The position numbers and the translations under genes are program-made. A stretch of DNA of 64,000 nt, from NCBI GenBank assembly GCA_021442155.1, contig CM038214.1:318835001-318899000 (forward strand), read 5' to 3'. How positions within the stretch are numbered: the first letter of the stretch is position 1; the number at the start of each line of letters is the position of its first letter. The notes under the pieces were generated by a model that was given only the letters and a program-made list of their open reading frames with translations, searched no databases and was not told the origin of the DNA. This DNA is from Cymbidium sinense. Lineage: Eukaryota; Streptophyta; Magnoliopsida; Asparagales; Orchidaceae. Shown here in pieces: positions 37,079 to 49,500 of this stretch.

Positions 37079-37752
37079 AAGTTTAGGTTTATGTTTATTT
37101 TTTAGCTTAGTGTTATTTTTATTTTTATTTTTTAGGTTTAGATTTTTTTTTAGGTTTAGGTTTAGGTTTTTTTAATTTTTTTAGGTTTAGATTTTAGGTT
37201 TTTATTTTAGGTTTTTATTTTAGGTTTATTTTTAAGTCTTATTTTTTAGTTTAAGTTTTTCTCTATTTTATTTTATTTAGTTTAGGTTTAGGTTTAGTTA
37301 TCTTAGTTTATTTAGTTTAGTTTTTTTTTTTAGTTTAGGTTTTTTAGGTTTATTTTTTATTTATTTTTTAGGTTTTTTTATTTTAGGTATATTTTTTAGG
37401 TTTAGGTTTTTTTAGTTTTTTTATGGTTTATTTTATTTTTATTTTAGGTTTAATTTTTATTTTATTTAGGTTTTTTTATTTTTTTTAGTTTAGTTTAGGT
37501 TTTTATTTATTTATTTTAGTTTAGTTTTTAGTTTTTATTTTATTTTATTTTTAGGTTTATGTTTTTATTTTTTATTTTATTTTATTTTGGTTTAGGTTTT
37601 TTAATTTATTTAATTTTTAGGTTTTATTTATTTTAGGTTTAGGTCTTAGCTTTTTAGGGTTTAGGGTTAGTTTAGGGTTTATGGTTTAAGGTTTAGGGTT
37701 TAAGGTTTGGGGTTTAAGATTTAGGGTTTCGTGTTTAGGGTTTAGGGTTTTT
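37079..37752 (+). repeat. TTTAGGG-type array, first block after orientation switch
   Basis: From 37079 the + strand changes from A/C-rich to T/G-rich. The AT-rich zone (TTTATTTTT, TTTAGGTTTA) runs to about 37640, then a TTTAGGG-rich zone to 37752, where the LINE starts. No tag is present. Confidence 0.9.
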
Positions 37753-39544
37753 AAGGAAACCTATAAAGGGGAGAATTTTTTTCCATAAAGAAAGGAGTAC
37801 AAGTTTCTTAAGAATGGATAATTCTCTTTATATATATCCTGGACAGAAAAATCCCCTATCTAATACAACAAAAGCAAGGAAACTAAATAAAAGCAATAAA
37901 AGACAAAAAAAAGAAACATCACAAGAAATAAGACGATCAGCCAAAGCCAACTACTAGAGTCAGAAGTCTTTTGAGAGTTGCACAATCCACATCCAAGATT
38001 AGAAACCTACAAAGAACATGTAAAGGAATCCTGCAAGCAACTAGAAATTGTAAATAACACACAGCTAGAGAAAATCAAGCTTTAGCATATAATAAAGAGA
38101 AATATAAGAGAAAATTTCTAATATGGCTCAGGCTCAGTCACCTGCATCTTCAGGGGCATCCACAAATGTGAGCATCCAAACTTCAAAAGAAGGGTTAAAG
38201 TCACATACGGTGCTACCGGCCTAAAGATAATCGAGAAATCATCCCAGCCATCATAGCCCACTTACCTCGACAAACGCAATCCTCCAAAGAGTGAAAGTCA
38301 ACAACTCTACATTAAAAGTTGGCCCACAAAACTAAGCACTAAAGACCAAAAGTAGCATCAACAAAACCACCATAGTAGAAATGAAAGAGCAGCTGCCCAG
38401 ATATCACCAAGAAAACAAAGCCACCATGGATAGGAACCAAACCCACTAGAGTCACCAGACAACCACAAGCAACAACCCAAGACCAAAATAGTAACCTACA
38501 ACTAGCACCAAGAAACCAGCAATTCCAAACCATATTAGAGGTCAAGGCCAACACTAATAGCAGCCAATAGTCCAACCCAGATAGTAGAGGCAAGAAATAA
38601 AAAGGCAATCATACTACCTCTATCAAAAATAGAAACACAACCACAGGAAAATAGCAGCACCTAGCTACCATAAGGCCAAAACTAGAATAAAGAAAATCCA
38701 CTAAAATGTGAACCATACCAACTAGCAACAGATCAAAAAGAATACCAAAAGGAAAACAAACCAAACTAACCAGCACAACCAACCAAACCAACCAGCCTAC
38801 AAGATCATCCATCCAACTAACAAAGCAACAGAAGAGCCAACTCTGATAAGGAAACAACTAGTCCAAAAGGGAGGCAATCCCAACATAGAGAATGACAAGC
38901 ATAGTGACAAGCAACAGGAAGCCACCCAAAATAACCAAGAAATAAATGATAATCACCTAATCAAATAAAAAGCCATAGCTTAGGAGGACCACCCAACGAA
39001 AAATAGCCAACCAGAGTGGCAAGAAAAATAGACCAAGGCCCCATCCAGACACAAAAACCACCAAAAGGCCTAATAAAAACTCAAGAGTAAAAAGATTGAC
39101 AGCAGCCTTCAAATAATAGCCACCCAAGATAGCCATGTAGAGGGTAGTACCAAACAACAGAACCCACCAAGTCCAAAAATTGTAGCAGAAAAACCTCCTT
39201 ATGTAAGGAAACAGCCAGCCAAAACTTGAGGCAAAACCAGGACCAATTAAGAAAGGGGAAAAGCCAAAAGCATGTAGAGGCATAACCCAAAAGGAGGCCA
39301 CCACAAAATCAAGGTAGCACATGAAGAAACTGTTGACATTTATATCACTAAATAAAATATTCAGCCAAAGAGAACACCTCTCTAATAAGAGGCTGAACAG
39401 CCAGCCACCACCTCAAAGTGATCTCCCAAGTATTATAGCACAAACCAGATAATAGAGTGAAACAACCAGAAAAATGTAGCAAAATGAAAATGCACATAGA
39501 GAAAGTCATAGAGAACCTAAAATACATAAAGAAAAATTAATTTT
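37753..39544 (-). other. LINE 3' UTR, G/T-rich
   Basis: Read on the minus strand it is rich in TTGG, TGGTTG and TTGTTG words and poor in A. For that reason one frame stays nearly open from 39322 to 38339, with only a few stops, and translates into a Trp/Phe/Leu/Val-rich chain. No known domain is visible. I treat it as untranslated sequence downstream of the RNase H stop. Confidence 0.7.
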
Positions 39545-40002
39545 TTAGATAAGGTAATCCAGTGTTATCCAGATTAACCAAGCCTCTCAATTGTCTAGGT
39601 AAATTATGATGATCATAAAGAGTGAGATCATTTAACTTAGCACCTAGATTATCCAGATAATGTGCACGAGCATTTCCTTCATGCCAAATGTGAGATATTT
39701 TAAAGCATACTTGAGAGAGGAGTGTTCTAGTATGATTAAGAAAGTTAGATTAAATCTACATTCCCCATCTTAGTGGAAGTCAGCATGTTAATGAGTAAGA
39801 GAGCATCAACTTCAATCCAAATATTGAAGAAACTTTTTTGCAAACAAATGTCAATAGCTTTGTTTACAACCATTAATTCGGCATAGATAACAGAACAAGC
39901 TTTATGATTCATAGGAATACCATGATATTTAGCATCATTTCTATCCATCCATATGAACCAAATAAGGGTAATGGCAATTAAAACATTGATATGACCTTTC
40001 AT
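39545..40002 (-). pseudogene. LINE RNase H-like domain, internally deleted
   Basis: The minus strand from 40002 gives IWFIWMDRNDAKYHGIPMN, the usual WxxWKxRND lead-in, then jumps directly to YAELMVVNKAIDIC and IWIEVDALLLINML, the middle of RNase H with its Glu and Asp. A frame break near 39740 leads to ISHIWHEGNARAHYLDNLG and a conserved-looking end LVNLDNTGLPYLKN. The first third of RNase H, with the DGS/DGA motif and the GGIIRD block, is missing, so an internal deletion of about 60-70 codons is likely. The HEGN box corresponds to HxREGNxxAD of active members, with the last Asp not visible. Confidence 0.82.
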
Positions 40003-40009
40003 AGATTTT

Positions 40010-40990
40010 TGGAAACATGCTTCAAGAAATTGATATAAAGAAAGAAAACTATGTAAATGGTTAGTTTTAAAAAGATCATCATACCAAAACCATAATTTGG
40101 AGGCAATAGCACCATTGACAACACATGATTAACATTTTTAATATGAAATCAACAATAACATTTGGAAGGCAAATGAAAACCTTTATCCCAGAGCAAGGAA
40201 TCAACAAGAATGAAGTTTTTCAGAATTCTTCAAGTAAGGATAGAATAAGAGATAGGGATGATATTATTCAAAAGTTTAATAAATACATTAGAAGAAATAT
40301 GAGCGTATCTAATATAATTCCAAGCCTTTTTAAGAATAATATCAACATTATAAGATAGCTTAAAAAGAATTTGATCATGCTTGTTGGAAAGGATAGGAAT
40401 ATCAGTAAATTTATCCAAAAAAGAATATGAATAAATTTGCTAGGTTTACTATCATTACACCAGTTATTATGCCAAAAGGAGTTAACATTAGTAGCAGTAG
40501 TAGAATGGGTAGATAAAAAAGAATCAATAGAACCACCACCAATCCAGTTGCCTTGCCAAAAGGAAGAAGATCCCAAATTTATACCCCAAGATATCAAGGA
40601 TTCAGCCTCCCATTTAATGGAGAAAAGCCTTTTCCAAATCAGGGAGTCACCCACTTTATAAGTATAGATTAGAGGGTGCTAACCCTGGTAGTATTTAGCT
40701 ATAACAAAATTAGCCTAGAGGCTATCTATTTCTATAAAATTCACGAATAGGTTTGCAGCCAAGCTCACCTTCACCCAGAAGACCGCAACGTTTATGCCAA
40801 AAAGTCCAATGCATCCTTTAACCGAATTATTAGAGCAATAGAAAAATTGATTAATGAGATGATCAATTCTATTTAAGATATAATTAGTAGGGATAATGGT
40901 TTGAATAAGACATAAAGGCATCAAATTAAGAGTACTCTTAAGCAAAGTAAGCCTGCCACCAAAAGAAAGTAAGTGAAATTCCCACACTAA
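40010..40990 (-). pseudogene. LINE thumb and zf-RVT region
   Basis: Starts with WEFHLLSFGGRLTLLKSTL, then PLCLIQTIIPTNYILNRID and INQFFYCSNNSVKG (the LS.GGR..L..SVL and P.YL box of plant LINEs). It changes frame at about 40790 to give GMHWTFWHK and GELGCKPIREFY. At 40654-40450 comes ISWGINLGSSSFWQGNW with an LG.G....W..W layout. The frame then shifts again to HDQILFKLSYNVDIILKKAWNYIR, ILTWRILKN, LWDKGFHLPSKCYC and NHVLSMVL, the zf-RVT region. At least three frameshifts and several stops are present. Confidence 0.8.
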
Positions 40991-42440
40991 AATTTTATTT
41001 GAACTTTTTGGATAAGCTCATCAAAAGGATGAGATCTTTTTTGACCTTTAAAAAGAGGAGCACCCAGATATTGAAGAGAGAGTTGTTGGTGTTTAAAGTT
41101 AGTGATTCTCAAGATATGATTGAGTTTGTTATTAGAAATTTTAGAGGAGGTAATAAAGTTGCTCTTGCTTTCATTAATAGAATGACCACTTTCTCTACCA
41201 AAATTACTTACAAATTTCTGAAGTCTTTTGATATGCTGAAAGGAAGCATTAGAAAAGATAATGAAATCATCAACAAAGCTAAGATCAAAAATAGGGATAC
41301 CACTAAGAGTTCTAAAGTACATGCTAGGATTATTATGGAATAAATCATTCAAACTCATAAAAAGGTATTCCACAGTAATAATAAACAAATAAGGGGACAA
41401 AGGATCTCCTAGTCTCAAACTGTGAGGAGAAGGAAAAACCTTAAAGCTTCAAAATTAAGAAGATTAGAAAACTAGGCATTATTAATATAGTTTTTAATAA
41501 GGTTAATGAAATTATCAAAGAAATAAAATAAATGCAGGATATTTAAAAAGAAATCCTTGGAGATATTATCAAAGGCTTTAGAAATATCTAATTTAAAAAG
41601 AATATTATCACCTATAGTTGGAACATTCAAATCATGAATATGTTCTTGGGCAAGAAGAATGTTATCAAATATAGATCTCCCTCTAATAAAACCAGTTTGG
41701 TTGAGAGAGATAATTTTTTGAAGCAAAGGACTCAGTCTATTTGCAAAAATTTTAGAAGTCAATTTATTAAAGAAAGTACAAAGACTAAAAGGTCAAAAAT
41801 TTGGATTATCTTTTTTAGGTATTAGAACAATGGAAGTGCTTGAAAAATTTTTAGGGAGAGGAATACCAATAAAGAAATCAATAATAGCATCAATTAACTT
41901 ATGCTTAATAATAAACCAATAATTTTAGAAAAAAATGAGTAGTATAACACTCTAGACAAGCAACGAAATTAATGTTCATGCTATTGAGAACTTTACCAAT
42001 CTCATCTTCAGTAGGCAACCTAGTAAGTCAATGGTTATCATCATTGGTAATAATAGAGGGGATCAAATGTGAATTATAAATAGCTTCATAAGAGTGGCTT
42101 TTATTAAGCATATTTCTAAAGCAGTTAATAATAGAATCTTTAAAAACATTAATATCGGAGGCCCAATCTCCATTATCACTTTTAATTTTTTGGATAGAAT
42201 TTAAAGCTCTCTTTTTATTAAATAAAGCATGAAAATACCTAATTTTCCTTTCCCCATCAGCAATATGTTTACTAACAACTTTTTAATGCCAATAGGTCTC
42301 TTCCATATTCTGATAATTAACAAGATTATTCTTTGCTTCATTCAAATCATTAAGTGTAGAAGAATCAGTCAAAATAGCATTTTAAAGATCATAAACCAAA
42401 AGTTCCATGTTTTTTATATTAGAAAAAAGATTTAAAAAAC
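40990..42440 (-). pseudogene. LINE reverse transcriptase with upstream linker
   Basis: The linker at 42330-42100 reads NYQNMEETYWH, ADGERKIRYFHALFNKKRALN and IKSDNGDW, as in plant LINEs before the RT. The RT begins near 41970 (SKIIG, then LPKNFSSTSIVLIPKKD after frame changes). It continues with ANRLSPLLQKIISLNQTGFIRGRSIFDN split over 41762-41680, LFKLDISKAFDN (motif A Asp at 41588-41586), LRLGDPLSPYLFIITVEYL and DLSFVDDFIIFSN (motif C, FVDD at 41277-41266; plant LINEs usually have FADD), then YLGAPLFKG. Both motif-C Asp residues are kept, but stops and frameshifts make the gene inactive. Confidence 0.9.
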
Positions 42441-42599
42441 AATGTCTATTCCACCAAACCGGATTTTGTTTGAGCCTTTATAAGCTTAAACCATAATCTA
42501 TGCATACCCCTAATCGAATTATTAGTGTGTAAAGGGGCAATCCAATTAATGGCCATACTTTAAAAACATCAAGATGCTGAATCTACATATATTGAAATT

Positions 42600-43304
42600 T
42601 GAAAAAGGGCAGGGTGTTTAATCTTTTAGAATTATCTTTAACATAAACCAAAAGAGGGGCATGATCAAATTAGGTTCTACTCAATTGGTCAATAGTGGTA
42701 AGAGGCCATTGATTAATCCAATGAGAGTTGAAAAGAATTATATCAAGATGTTGCCAGAGCTTAGAGTTTTGCCAAGTATAATTAAAGCCTTTAAAATCAA
42801 TGTCAATAAGATTGCAATCAAGAATCATATTTGAAAATTCATCCATATAATAAATATTAGGAGACCAACCACCCCTTCTTTCAAATGAATACAGAATAGT
42901 GTTGCAATCACCCCCAACCAACCAAAGTTTGTTAACAGAAAGAGGAAAACCTCTAAAATTCTCCCAAAGAACATTCTGCCCAACTCTACGGCAAGAAGCT
43001 TAAATAAAAGAGCCAAGCACACAAGAATCACCAAAGAAATTTGAGAATTGACAACTTGTTGAAGATCATCTAAAATTAAAACATTTAAGAGGCTATTCCT
43101 AAAGCACCAAATTTTATTACTGATGTTAGAAAAAGAATTACTAAAACCAAGCATTCTAGCAACATGATTGATTTTATCAGCAAGTATAAGAGGTTCAATA
43201 ACAATAAGTAAGGAGATATTATTAATTCTATAGAGATTTCTAATACGATTATGAACAGTGAGGGTACCAATCCCTCTAACATTCTAAATAAGATAATTAA
43301 ACAT
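42600..43304 (-). pseudogene. LINE AP-like endonuclease
   Basis: Nicks target DNA at insertion in an active element. From 43304 the frame reads MFNYLI, a TAG stop where the family usually has Trp, then NVRGIGTLTVHNRIRNLYR, SLLIVIEPLI and IWCFRNSLLNVLILDD. After a frameshift comes WLVGGDCNTILYSFERRGG (the GDFN region), then DCNLIDIDFKGFNYTWQNS and LWQHLDIILFNSHWINQWP (the LDR/LDI and W box), then a TIDQLSRT end where SDH is normal. I saw no intact catalytic set. The first Met is in the usual place for ORF2. Confidence 0.85.
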
Positions 43305-43562
43305 AGAGAAATTTGTAAAAGGAAATTAAATGATAATAATATAGAGAGAGACAAAGAATAATAAATCCTCTCCTTAGCCAAAAATTGAAACAACACATTA
43401 TTTATGTGAAGAGGATCCAGATCTAATAAATCTGGCAAGATTAGGAGGTTCCTATTAGAGTTCTTAGTTTTCCTTCTAAAGAAAGTTTGTAATTTTCTAT
43501 TTATATCTAAAGTGTCACCATCGAGAAGAGATTGATTAAGAATATTATTAAAAGGATAATGA
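43305..43562 (-). pseudogene. LINE ORF1 end / ORF1-ORF2 junction remnant
   Basis: Minus-strand text with FFRRKTKNSNRNLLILPDLLDLDP and then a stretch rich in Leu and Ser. The position upstream of the endonuclease suggests the end of ORF1. Too short to classify. The element is cut here by array sequence (GATTAGTTTAGGTTATT on +). Confidence 0.5.
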
Positions 43563-46500
43563 TTAGTTTAGGTTATTATTTTATTTTTATTTAGGTTTAT
43601 GTTTTTTTATATATTTTATTTTTATGTTTTATTTAGTTTAGATTTTGGTTATTAGGGTTTTAGGGTTTAGGGTTTAGGGTTTTAAGGATTTGGGTTTTAT
43701 AATTTTGAGTTTAGGGTAAGAGTTTTCGGTATAGGGTTTGGGTTTCTGCATTTGGGCTTTAGGGTTTAGGGTTTTTAGAGTTTAAGGTTTAGGGTATAGG
43801 CTTAGCTTAGGGTTAGGTTTTTTTTTAAAATAAGTAAATCGATAGGTTTAGGTTTATTTAGTTTATTTCATTTTCTATATTTATTTATTTTTATTTTTAT
43901 TTATATTTACTTTAGTTTATTTATTTTAAGTTTATTTATTTTAGCTTAGTTTTTTATTTTAGTTTTTTTATGTTTAGTTTAGGTTTAGGTTTTTTTTTTT
44001 TTATTTTTTTTATTTTAGTTTTTTTTTTAGGTTTAGGTTTAGGTTTATTTTATTTTTTTAAATTTAGGTTTTAGGTTTTATTTTAGGTTTATTTTTTTAT
44101 TTATTTAGTTTTAGTTTATTTTTTTTTTATTTGGTTTAGGTTTAGGTTTACTTTAGGTTTAGGTTTATGTTTATTTAATATTGAGTTTATTTTGTTTATT
44201 TTAGGTTTATTTTATTTTATTTATTTAAATTTTATTTTTTTTAGTTTAGTTTAAATTTTATTTTGTTTAGGTTTTTATTTTTATTTTATTTTAGGTTTAT
44301 TTTGATTTTATTTTATTTTATTTTACATTTATTATTTAGGTTTTTTTATTCTTAGGTTTATTTTATTTTTTTAGTTTAGTTTACTTTTTTTATTTATTCT
44401 ATTTTACTATATTATTAATAGTTTATTTTATTTTATTTTTATTTTTAGGTTTAAGTTTTAATTTAGGTTTTGATTTTATTAATTTTTTTATTTTATTTAG
44501 GTTTAAGTTTTTTTATATATTTTATTTTTAGGTTTTATTTAGTTTAGGTTTATGTTTTTAAGTTTTTAGGGTTTAGGGTTTTAGGGTTTAGGGTTTAGGG
44601 TTTTGGGCTTTAGGGTTTAGGGGTTTAGGGTTTAGGGTTTATGATTAGGGTTTAGTGCTTAGGCTTTCAGGTTTAGGGTTTAGGGTTTAGGGTCTAGGGT
44701 TTAAGGTTTAGGGTTAGCTTAGGGTTTTTTTTTTAAATTAAGTAAACCGGTAGGTTTATATTTATTTAGATTATTTTATATTTATTTTGGTTTTTTTATT
44801 TTTTATTTTTATTTATGTCTATTTTTTATTTTTTTGGTTTAGTTTATTTATTTTTGGTTTATTTATTTTATTTTTGGTTTTTTATTTTAGTTCATTTTTA
44901 GGTTTAGGTTTAGCTTTAAATTTATTTTTTAGTTGAGTTTTACTTTTATTTTATTTTTTAGGTTTAGGTTTTATTTTTTATTTTTAGGTTCAGGTTTTTT
45001 TTAATTTTTTTATGTGTAGGTTTTGGGTTTTTATTTTAGGTTTAGTTTTAGGTTTTATTTTTTAGTTTAGGTTTAGGTTTATTTTTAGTTTATTTTATTT
45101 TATTTAGTTTTGGTTTAGGTTTAGGTTTTGTTTACTTTAGGTATAGGTTTAGGTTTTATTTATTTTAGCTTAGTTTTTTTTTAGGTTTAGTTCATTTTAT
45201 TTTGTTTATTTTATTTTTATTTTAGGTTTAGGTTTTCTTTATTAGTTTAGGGTTTAGGTTTAATTTTTATTTATTTTTAGGTTTAAATTTTTATTTATTT
45301 TTAGGTTTAAATTTTTATTTATTTTTAGGTTTATTTTTTTAGGCTTAGTTTTTTATTTAGTTTTTATTTTATTTTATTTTAGTTTTATTTTATTTTTATT
45401 TTACGTTTTGTTTTTATTTTTTATAGGTTTCTTATTCTTAGGTTTATTTTATTTTTTAGTTTAGTTTAAGTTATTATTTATTTTAGTTTAGTTTATTTTA
45501 TTTTAATTTTAGGTTTAGGTTTAGGTTTTAGTTTAAGCTTTTATTTTATTATTTTATTTAGGTTTAAATTTTTTATTTATTTTATTTTAAAGTTTTAATT
45601 AGTTTAAGTTTAGGTTTTTAGATTTTTAGGTTTTAGGGTTTAGGCTTAGGGTTTAGAGTTTAGGTTATATGGTTTAGGGTTTAAGTCTAGGGTTTAAGGT
45701 TTATGGTTTAGTGTTGTTTAGGGTTTTAGGAGTTTAGGGTGCAGGGTTTAGTGAGGGTTAGTTTAGGGTTTAGGGTTTAGCCTTGATGGTTTATGGTTTT
45801 TAGGGTTTAGGGTTCTGGTTTAGGATATAGGGTTTAATTCTTAGTGTTTTGGGTAGTTAATATAAGATTTTATGGTGGTTAGGGTTGATTTAGGGTTAGG
45901 AGTTTGGTTTAGGGTGGTTTATAGTGGTTTAGGTTAGGCTGGGTTTAGGGCACAGCTTTAGGGTTTAGGTTTTAGGGTTTTTTTCTTTTAAATTAAATAA
46001 ACAAGTAAGTTTTGGCTTATTTTGTTTATTTTGTTTTTTATTTTTATTTAGGTTTATTTTTTATTTTTATTTAGTTTAGCTAGTTTATTTTAGATTTTTT
46101 TTATTTTAATTTAGGGTTTTTATTTTAGTTAATTTTTTTGGTTTAGGTTTAGATTTATGTTATTTTTAGTTTAGTTTTATTTTTATTTTATTTTTTAGGT
46201 TTAAGTTTTATTTTTTATATTTAAGTTTAGGTTTTTATTTTATTTTTTTAGGTTTAGGTTTTAGGTTTTGATTTTAGGTTTATTTTTGGTTTTATGTTTT
46301 AGTATAGGTATAGGTTTATTTTTAGCTTATTTTATTTTATTTAGTTTAGGGTTTAGATTTAGTTCATTTTAGGTTTAGGTTTAGGTTTTATTTATTTTAG
46401 TTAGGTTTTGGTTTAGTTTTTAGCTTAGGGTTTAGGTTTTATTTTTTATTTATTTTTAGGTTTTCTTTTTAGGTTAGGTTTTTATTTTATTTTATTTTAG

Positions 46501-49500
46501 GTTTATTTTAGTATTATTTTACATTTAGTTATTATTTTATTTAAATTTTTTATTTTTAGGTTTATTTTATTTTTTTAGTTTAGTTTAGGTTTTTATTTAT
46601 TTTATTTGAGTTTAGTTTTTATTTTTTTATTTTATTTTATTTATTGTATTTAGGTTTAAGTTTTTTTATTATATTATATTTTTAATTTTTATTTAGTTTA
46701 GGTTTAAGTTTTTAGGTTTTAAGGTTTAGGGTTTAGCATTTAGGGTTGTAGGTTTTAAGGTTTAGGGTTTTGGGTTTAGGGTTAGGGTTTGGGTATATAT
46801 TTTTCATTTTTTTTATTTTTTTTATTTTTTTATTTTTTAAAATTAAGAAAACTTGTAGGTTTAGGTTTATTTAGTTTATTTATTATTTATTTTAGTTTAT
46901 TTTATTTTTTTATTTAAGTTTATTTTTCTTTTTATTTAGTTTAGTTTATTTATTTTTGGTTTATTTATTTTAGTTTAGGTTTTTTATTTTAGTTTATATT
47001 TTATGTTTAGGTTTAGGTTTAAGTTCATTTTTAGTTTAGTTTTATTTTTATTTTATTTTTGGGTTTAGGTTTATGTTTTTATTTTATTTTTTTAGATTTA
47101 GGTTTTAGGTTTTTATTATAGGTTTATTTATAGGTTTTAAATTTTCGTTTAGATTTAGATTTATTTTTAGTTGATATCATTTTATTTAGTTTAGGTTTAG
47201 GTTTGGGTTTAGTTTATTTTAGGTTTTAGTCTAGGTTTTTTTATTTTAGTTTAGTTTATTTTACTTTAGGTTAATTTTATTTTATTTTTATTTTAGGTTT
47301 AGGTTTTTTTTAGTTTAGGGTTTAATTATATTTTTTTATTTATTTTTAAGGTTATGGTTTAGGTTTAGATTTTTATTTCATTTTTATTTTATTTTACTTT
47401 AAGTATATTTTATTTTTATTTTAGGTTTAGTTTTTATTTTATTTAGGTTTTTTATATTTTAATTCAATTTAGGTTGTTATTTATTTATTTTTACTATAGA
47501 TTTGATTTTTTTATTTTATTTTCTTTTTAGGTTTAGGTTTTGGTTTAGGTTTAGGTTTAAGTTTGAGTTTTTGTTTTTATTTAACTTTTTTTATCTTATT
47601 TTGGTTTAGATTTCTTTATTTATTTTATTTTTTGGTTATATTTAGTTTAGGTTTAGGTTTTTAGCTTTTTAGGTTTTATGGTTTTTTTATGTTTAGTGTT
47701 TAGGGTTTAGGGATTAAGGTTTAGGGTTTAGGGTTTAGGGTTTAGGTTTTAGGGATTAGGGTTTAGTTATTAGGGATTTAGGGTTTTAAGGTTTAGGGTT
47801 TAAAGTTTAGGGATTTCAGGGTTTAGGCTTTAGGGTTTAGGGTTTAAGGTTTAGAGATTATGCTTTACAGTTTAGGGTTAGCTTAGGGCTTAGGGTTAGT
47901 TTATGATTTATTATTTCAAGTTTAGGGTTTAGGATTTTGTGGTAGGGTTAGGATTTAGGTTTAGGGTTTATTTAAAGATTTTTAGTTTAAGGTAGGTTTT
48001 GTTTAAGGTTTTTTAGGATTAAGGTTAAGGTTAGGCTTAGTGTTTAAGGTTTAGGGTTTAGGGTTTAGGGTTTAGGGTTATAGGTTTAGGATTTAGGGTT
48101 TAAAGTTTTTAGGGTTTATGGTTTAGGGTTAGTTTTAGGGTTTAAAGTTTAGGATTTAGGGTTTAAGTTTTGGGGTTTAGGATTTAGTGGTTTCTTTTTA
48201 ATTAAGTATACCGGTAGGTTTAGCTTTATTTAATTTATTTAGTTTATTTTTTATTTTTTTATTTTATTTTATTTTTCATTTTTATTTAGGTTTATTTTTT
48301 CTTTTTATTTAGTATAGTTTATTTACTTTAGGTTTATTTATTGTAGTTTATTTTTTTGTTTAGGTTTTTTATTTTAGTTTATTTTCTTGGTTTAGGTTTA
48401 GGTTTATGTTGATCTTTTAGTTTAGTTTTTTTTTTTTTAGGTTTAGGTTTTATTTTTTATTTTTAGGTTTAGGTTTTAGGTTTTCTTTTAAAGTTTTTTT
48501 TTTTATTTTAATTTTTAGTTTAACTATATGTTTATTTTTAGTATATTTTATTTTATTTAGTTTGAGGTTTAGGTTTAGTTTATTTTAGGTTTAGGTTTAG
48601 GTTTTATTTATTTTACTTTAGTTTATTTTAGTTTAAGTTTAGGTTTAGGTTTTTTTTTTAGTTTACGGTTTAGGTTTTTTTATTTATTTTTAGGTTTATT
48701 TTTTTGGTTTAGGTTTTTATTTAGTTTTTATTTTATTTTATTTTAGGTTTATTTTATTTTTCTTTTATGTTTAGTTTTTATTTTATTTAGGTTTTTTAGT
48801 TTTAGGTTTATTTTACTTTTTTAGTTTAGTTTAGGTTTTTATGACTTTAGTTTTTACTTTTTATTTTATTTTATTTTTAAGTTTAGGTTTAGTTTTAGGT
48901 TTTAGTTTAGGTTTTTATTTTTATTTCTTTTATTATATTATTTTGGTTTAGGTTTTATTTTTTTTATTTTATTTTTAGGTTTTATTTAGTTTAGGTATAG
49001 GCTTTTAAGTTTTTAGGGTCTATGGTTTATGTTTTAGGGTTTAGGGTTTAGGGTTTACAATTTGGGGTTTAGGGTTTAGGGTTGTTGGTTTTAGGATTTT
49101 AGGGTTTAGGCTTTAGGGTTTAGGGTTTATCGTTTAGGGTTTAGGGTTTTAGGGTTTAAGGTTGAAGGTTTAGGGATCAGAGTTTAGGGTTTAGGAATAG
49201 TTTTAGTGTTAGGGTTTTTTTTTTTAATTAAGTAAACTCGTAGGTTTAGGTAAATTTAGTTTATTTTATTTTTATTTAGTTTAGTTTATTTATTTTAGTT
49301 TATTTTTTATGTTTAGGTTTAGGTTTATTTTTCTTTTTCAGTTTAATTTTATTTTTATTTTATTTTTTAAGTTTAGGTTTATGTTTTTATTTTATTTTGT
49401 TAGGTTCAAGTTTTAGGTTGATTTTTAGGTTTTACTTTTTAGTTTAGGTTTAGGTTTATTTTTAGTTTATTTTATTTTATTTAGTTTAGGTTTAGGTTTA

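Larger units (their letters stand above)
37753..43562 (-). mobile_element. L1-type LINE, 5'-truncated, minus strand
   Basis: A block of about 5.8 kb that is not array sequence. In minus-strand order it holds the end of an ORF1-like region, an AP endonuclease, a reverse transcriptase, a zinc-knuckle zf-RVT region, an RNase H-like domain and a 1.8-kb 3' UTR. This order is that of plant L1-clade LINEs. It is broken by stops and frameshifts throughout. The 3' end at about 37753 has only a short A-run (TTTTT on +). The 5' edge lies within ORF1. The flanks belong to different zones of an array unit, and I see no convincing target-site duplication. Confidence 0.92.

Noticed and set aside
35000..37760. 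Telomere-telomere fusion point
   Set aside because: A fusion would read TTTAGGG followed by CCCTAAA on one strand. Here the order is CCCTAAA followed by TTTAGGG, with 1.8 kb of AT-rich sequence between.
38339..39322. A long Trp/Phe/Leu-rich membrane-like protein on the minus strand
   Set aside because: Three open pieces share one frame, but the strand is A-poor, which makes stops rare by composition. It lies after the LINE RNase H end and shows no family motif. Treated as 3' UTR.
42229..43154. Several open frames on both strands within the LINE that differ from the endonuclease/RT reading
   Set aside because: Shadow frames. The true reading alternates between frames because of small indels and can be followed by family motifs.
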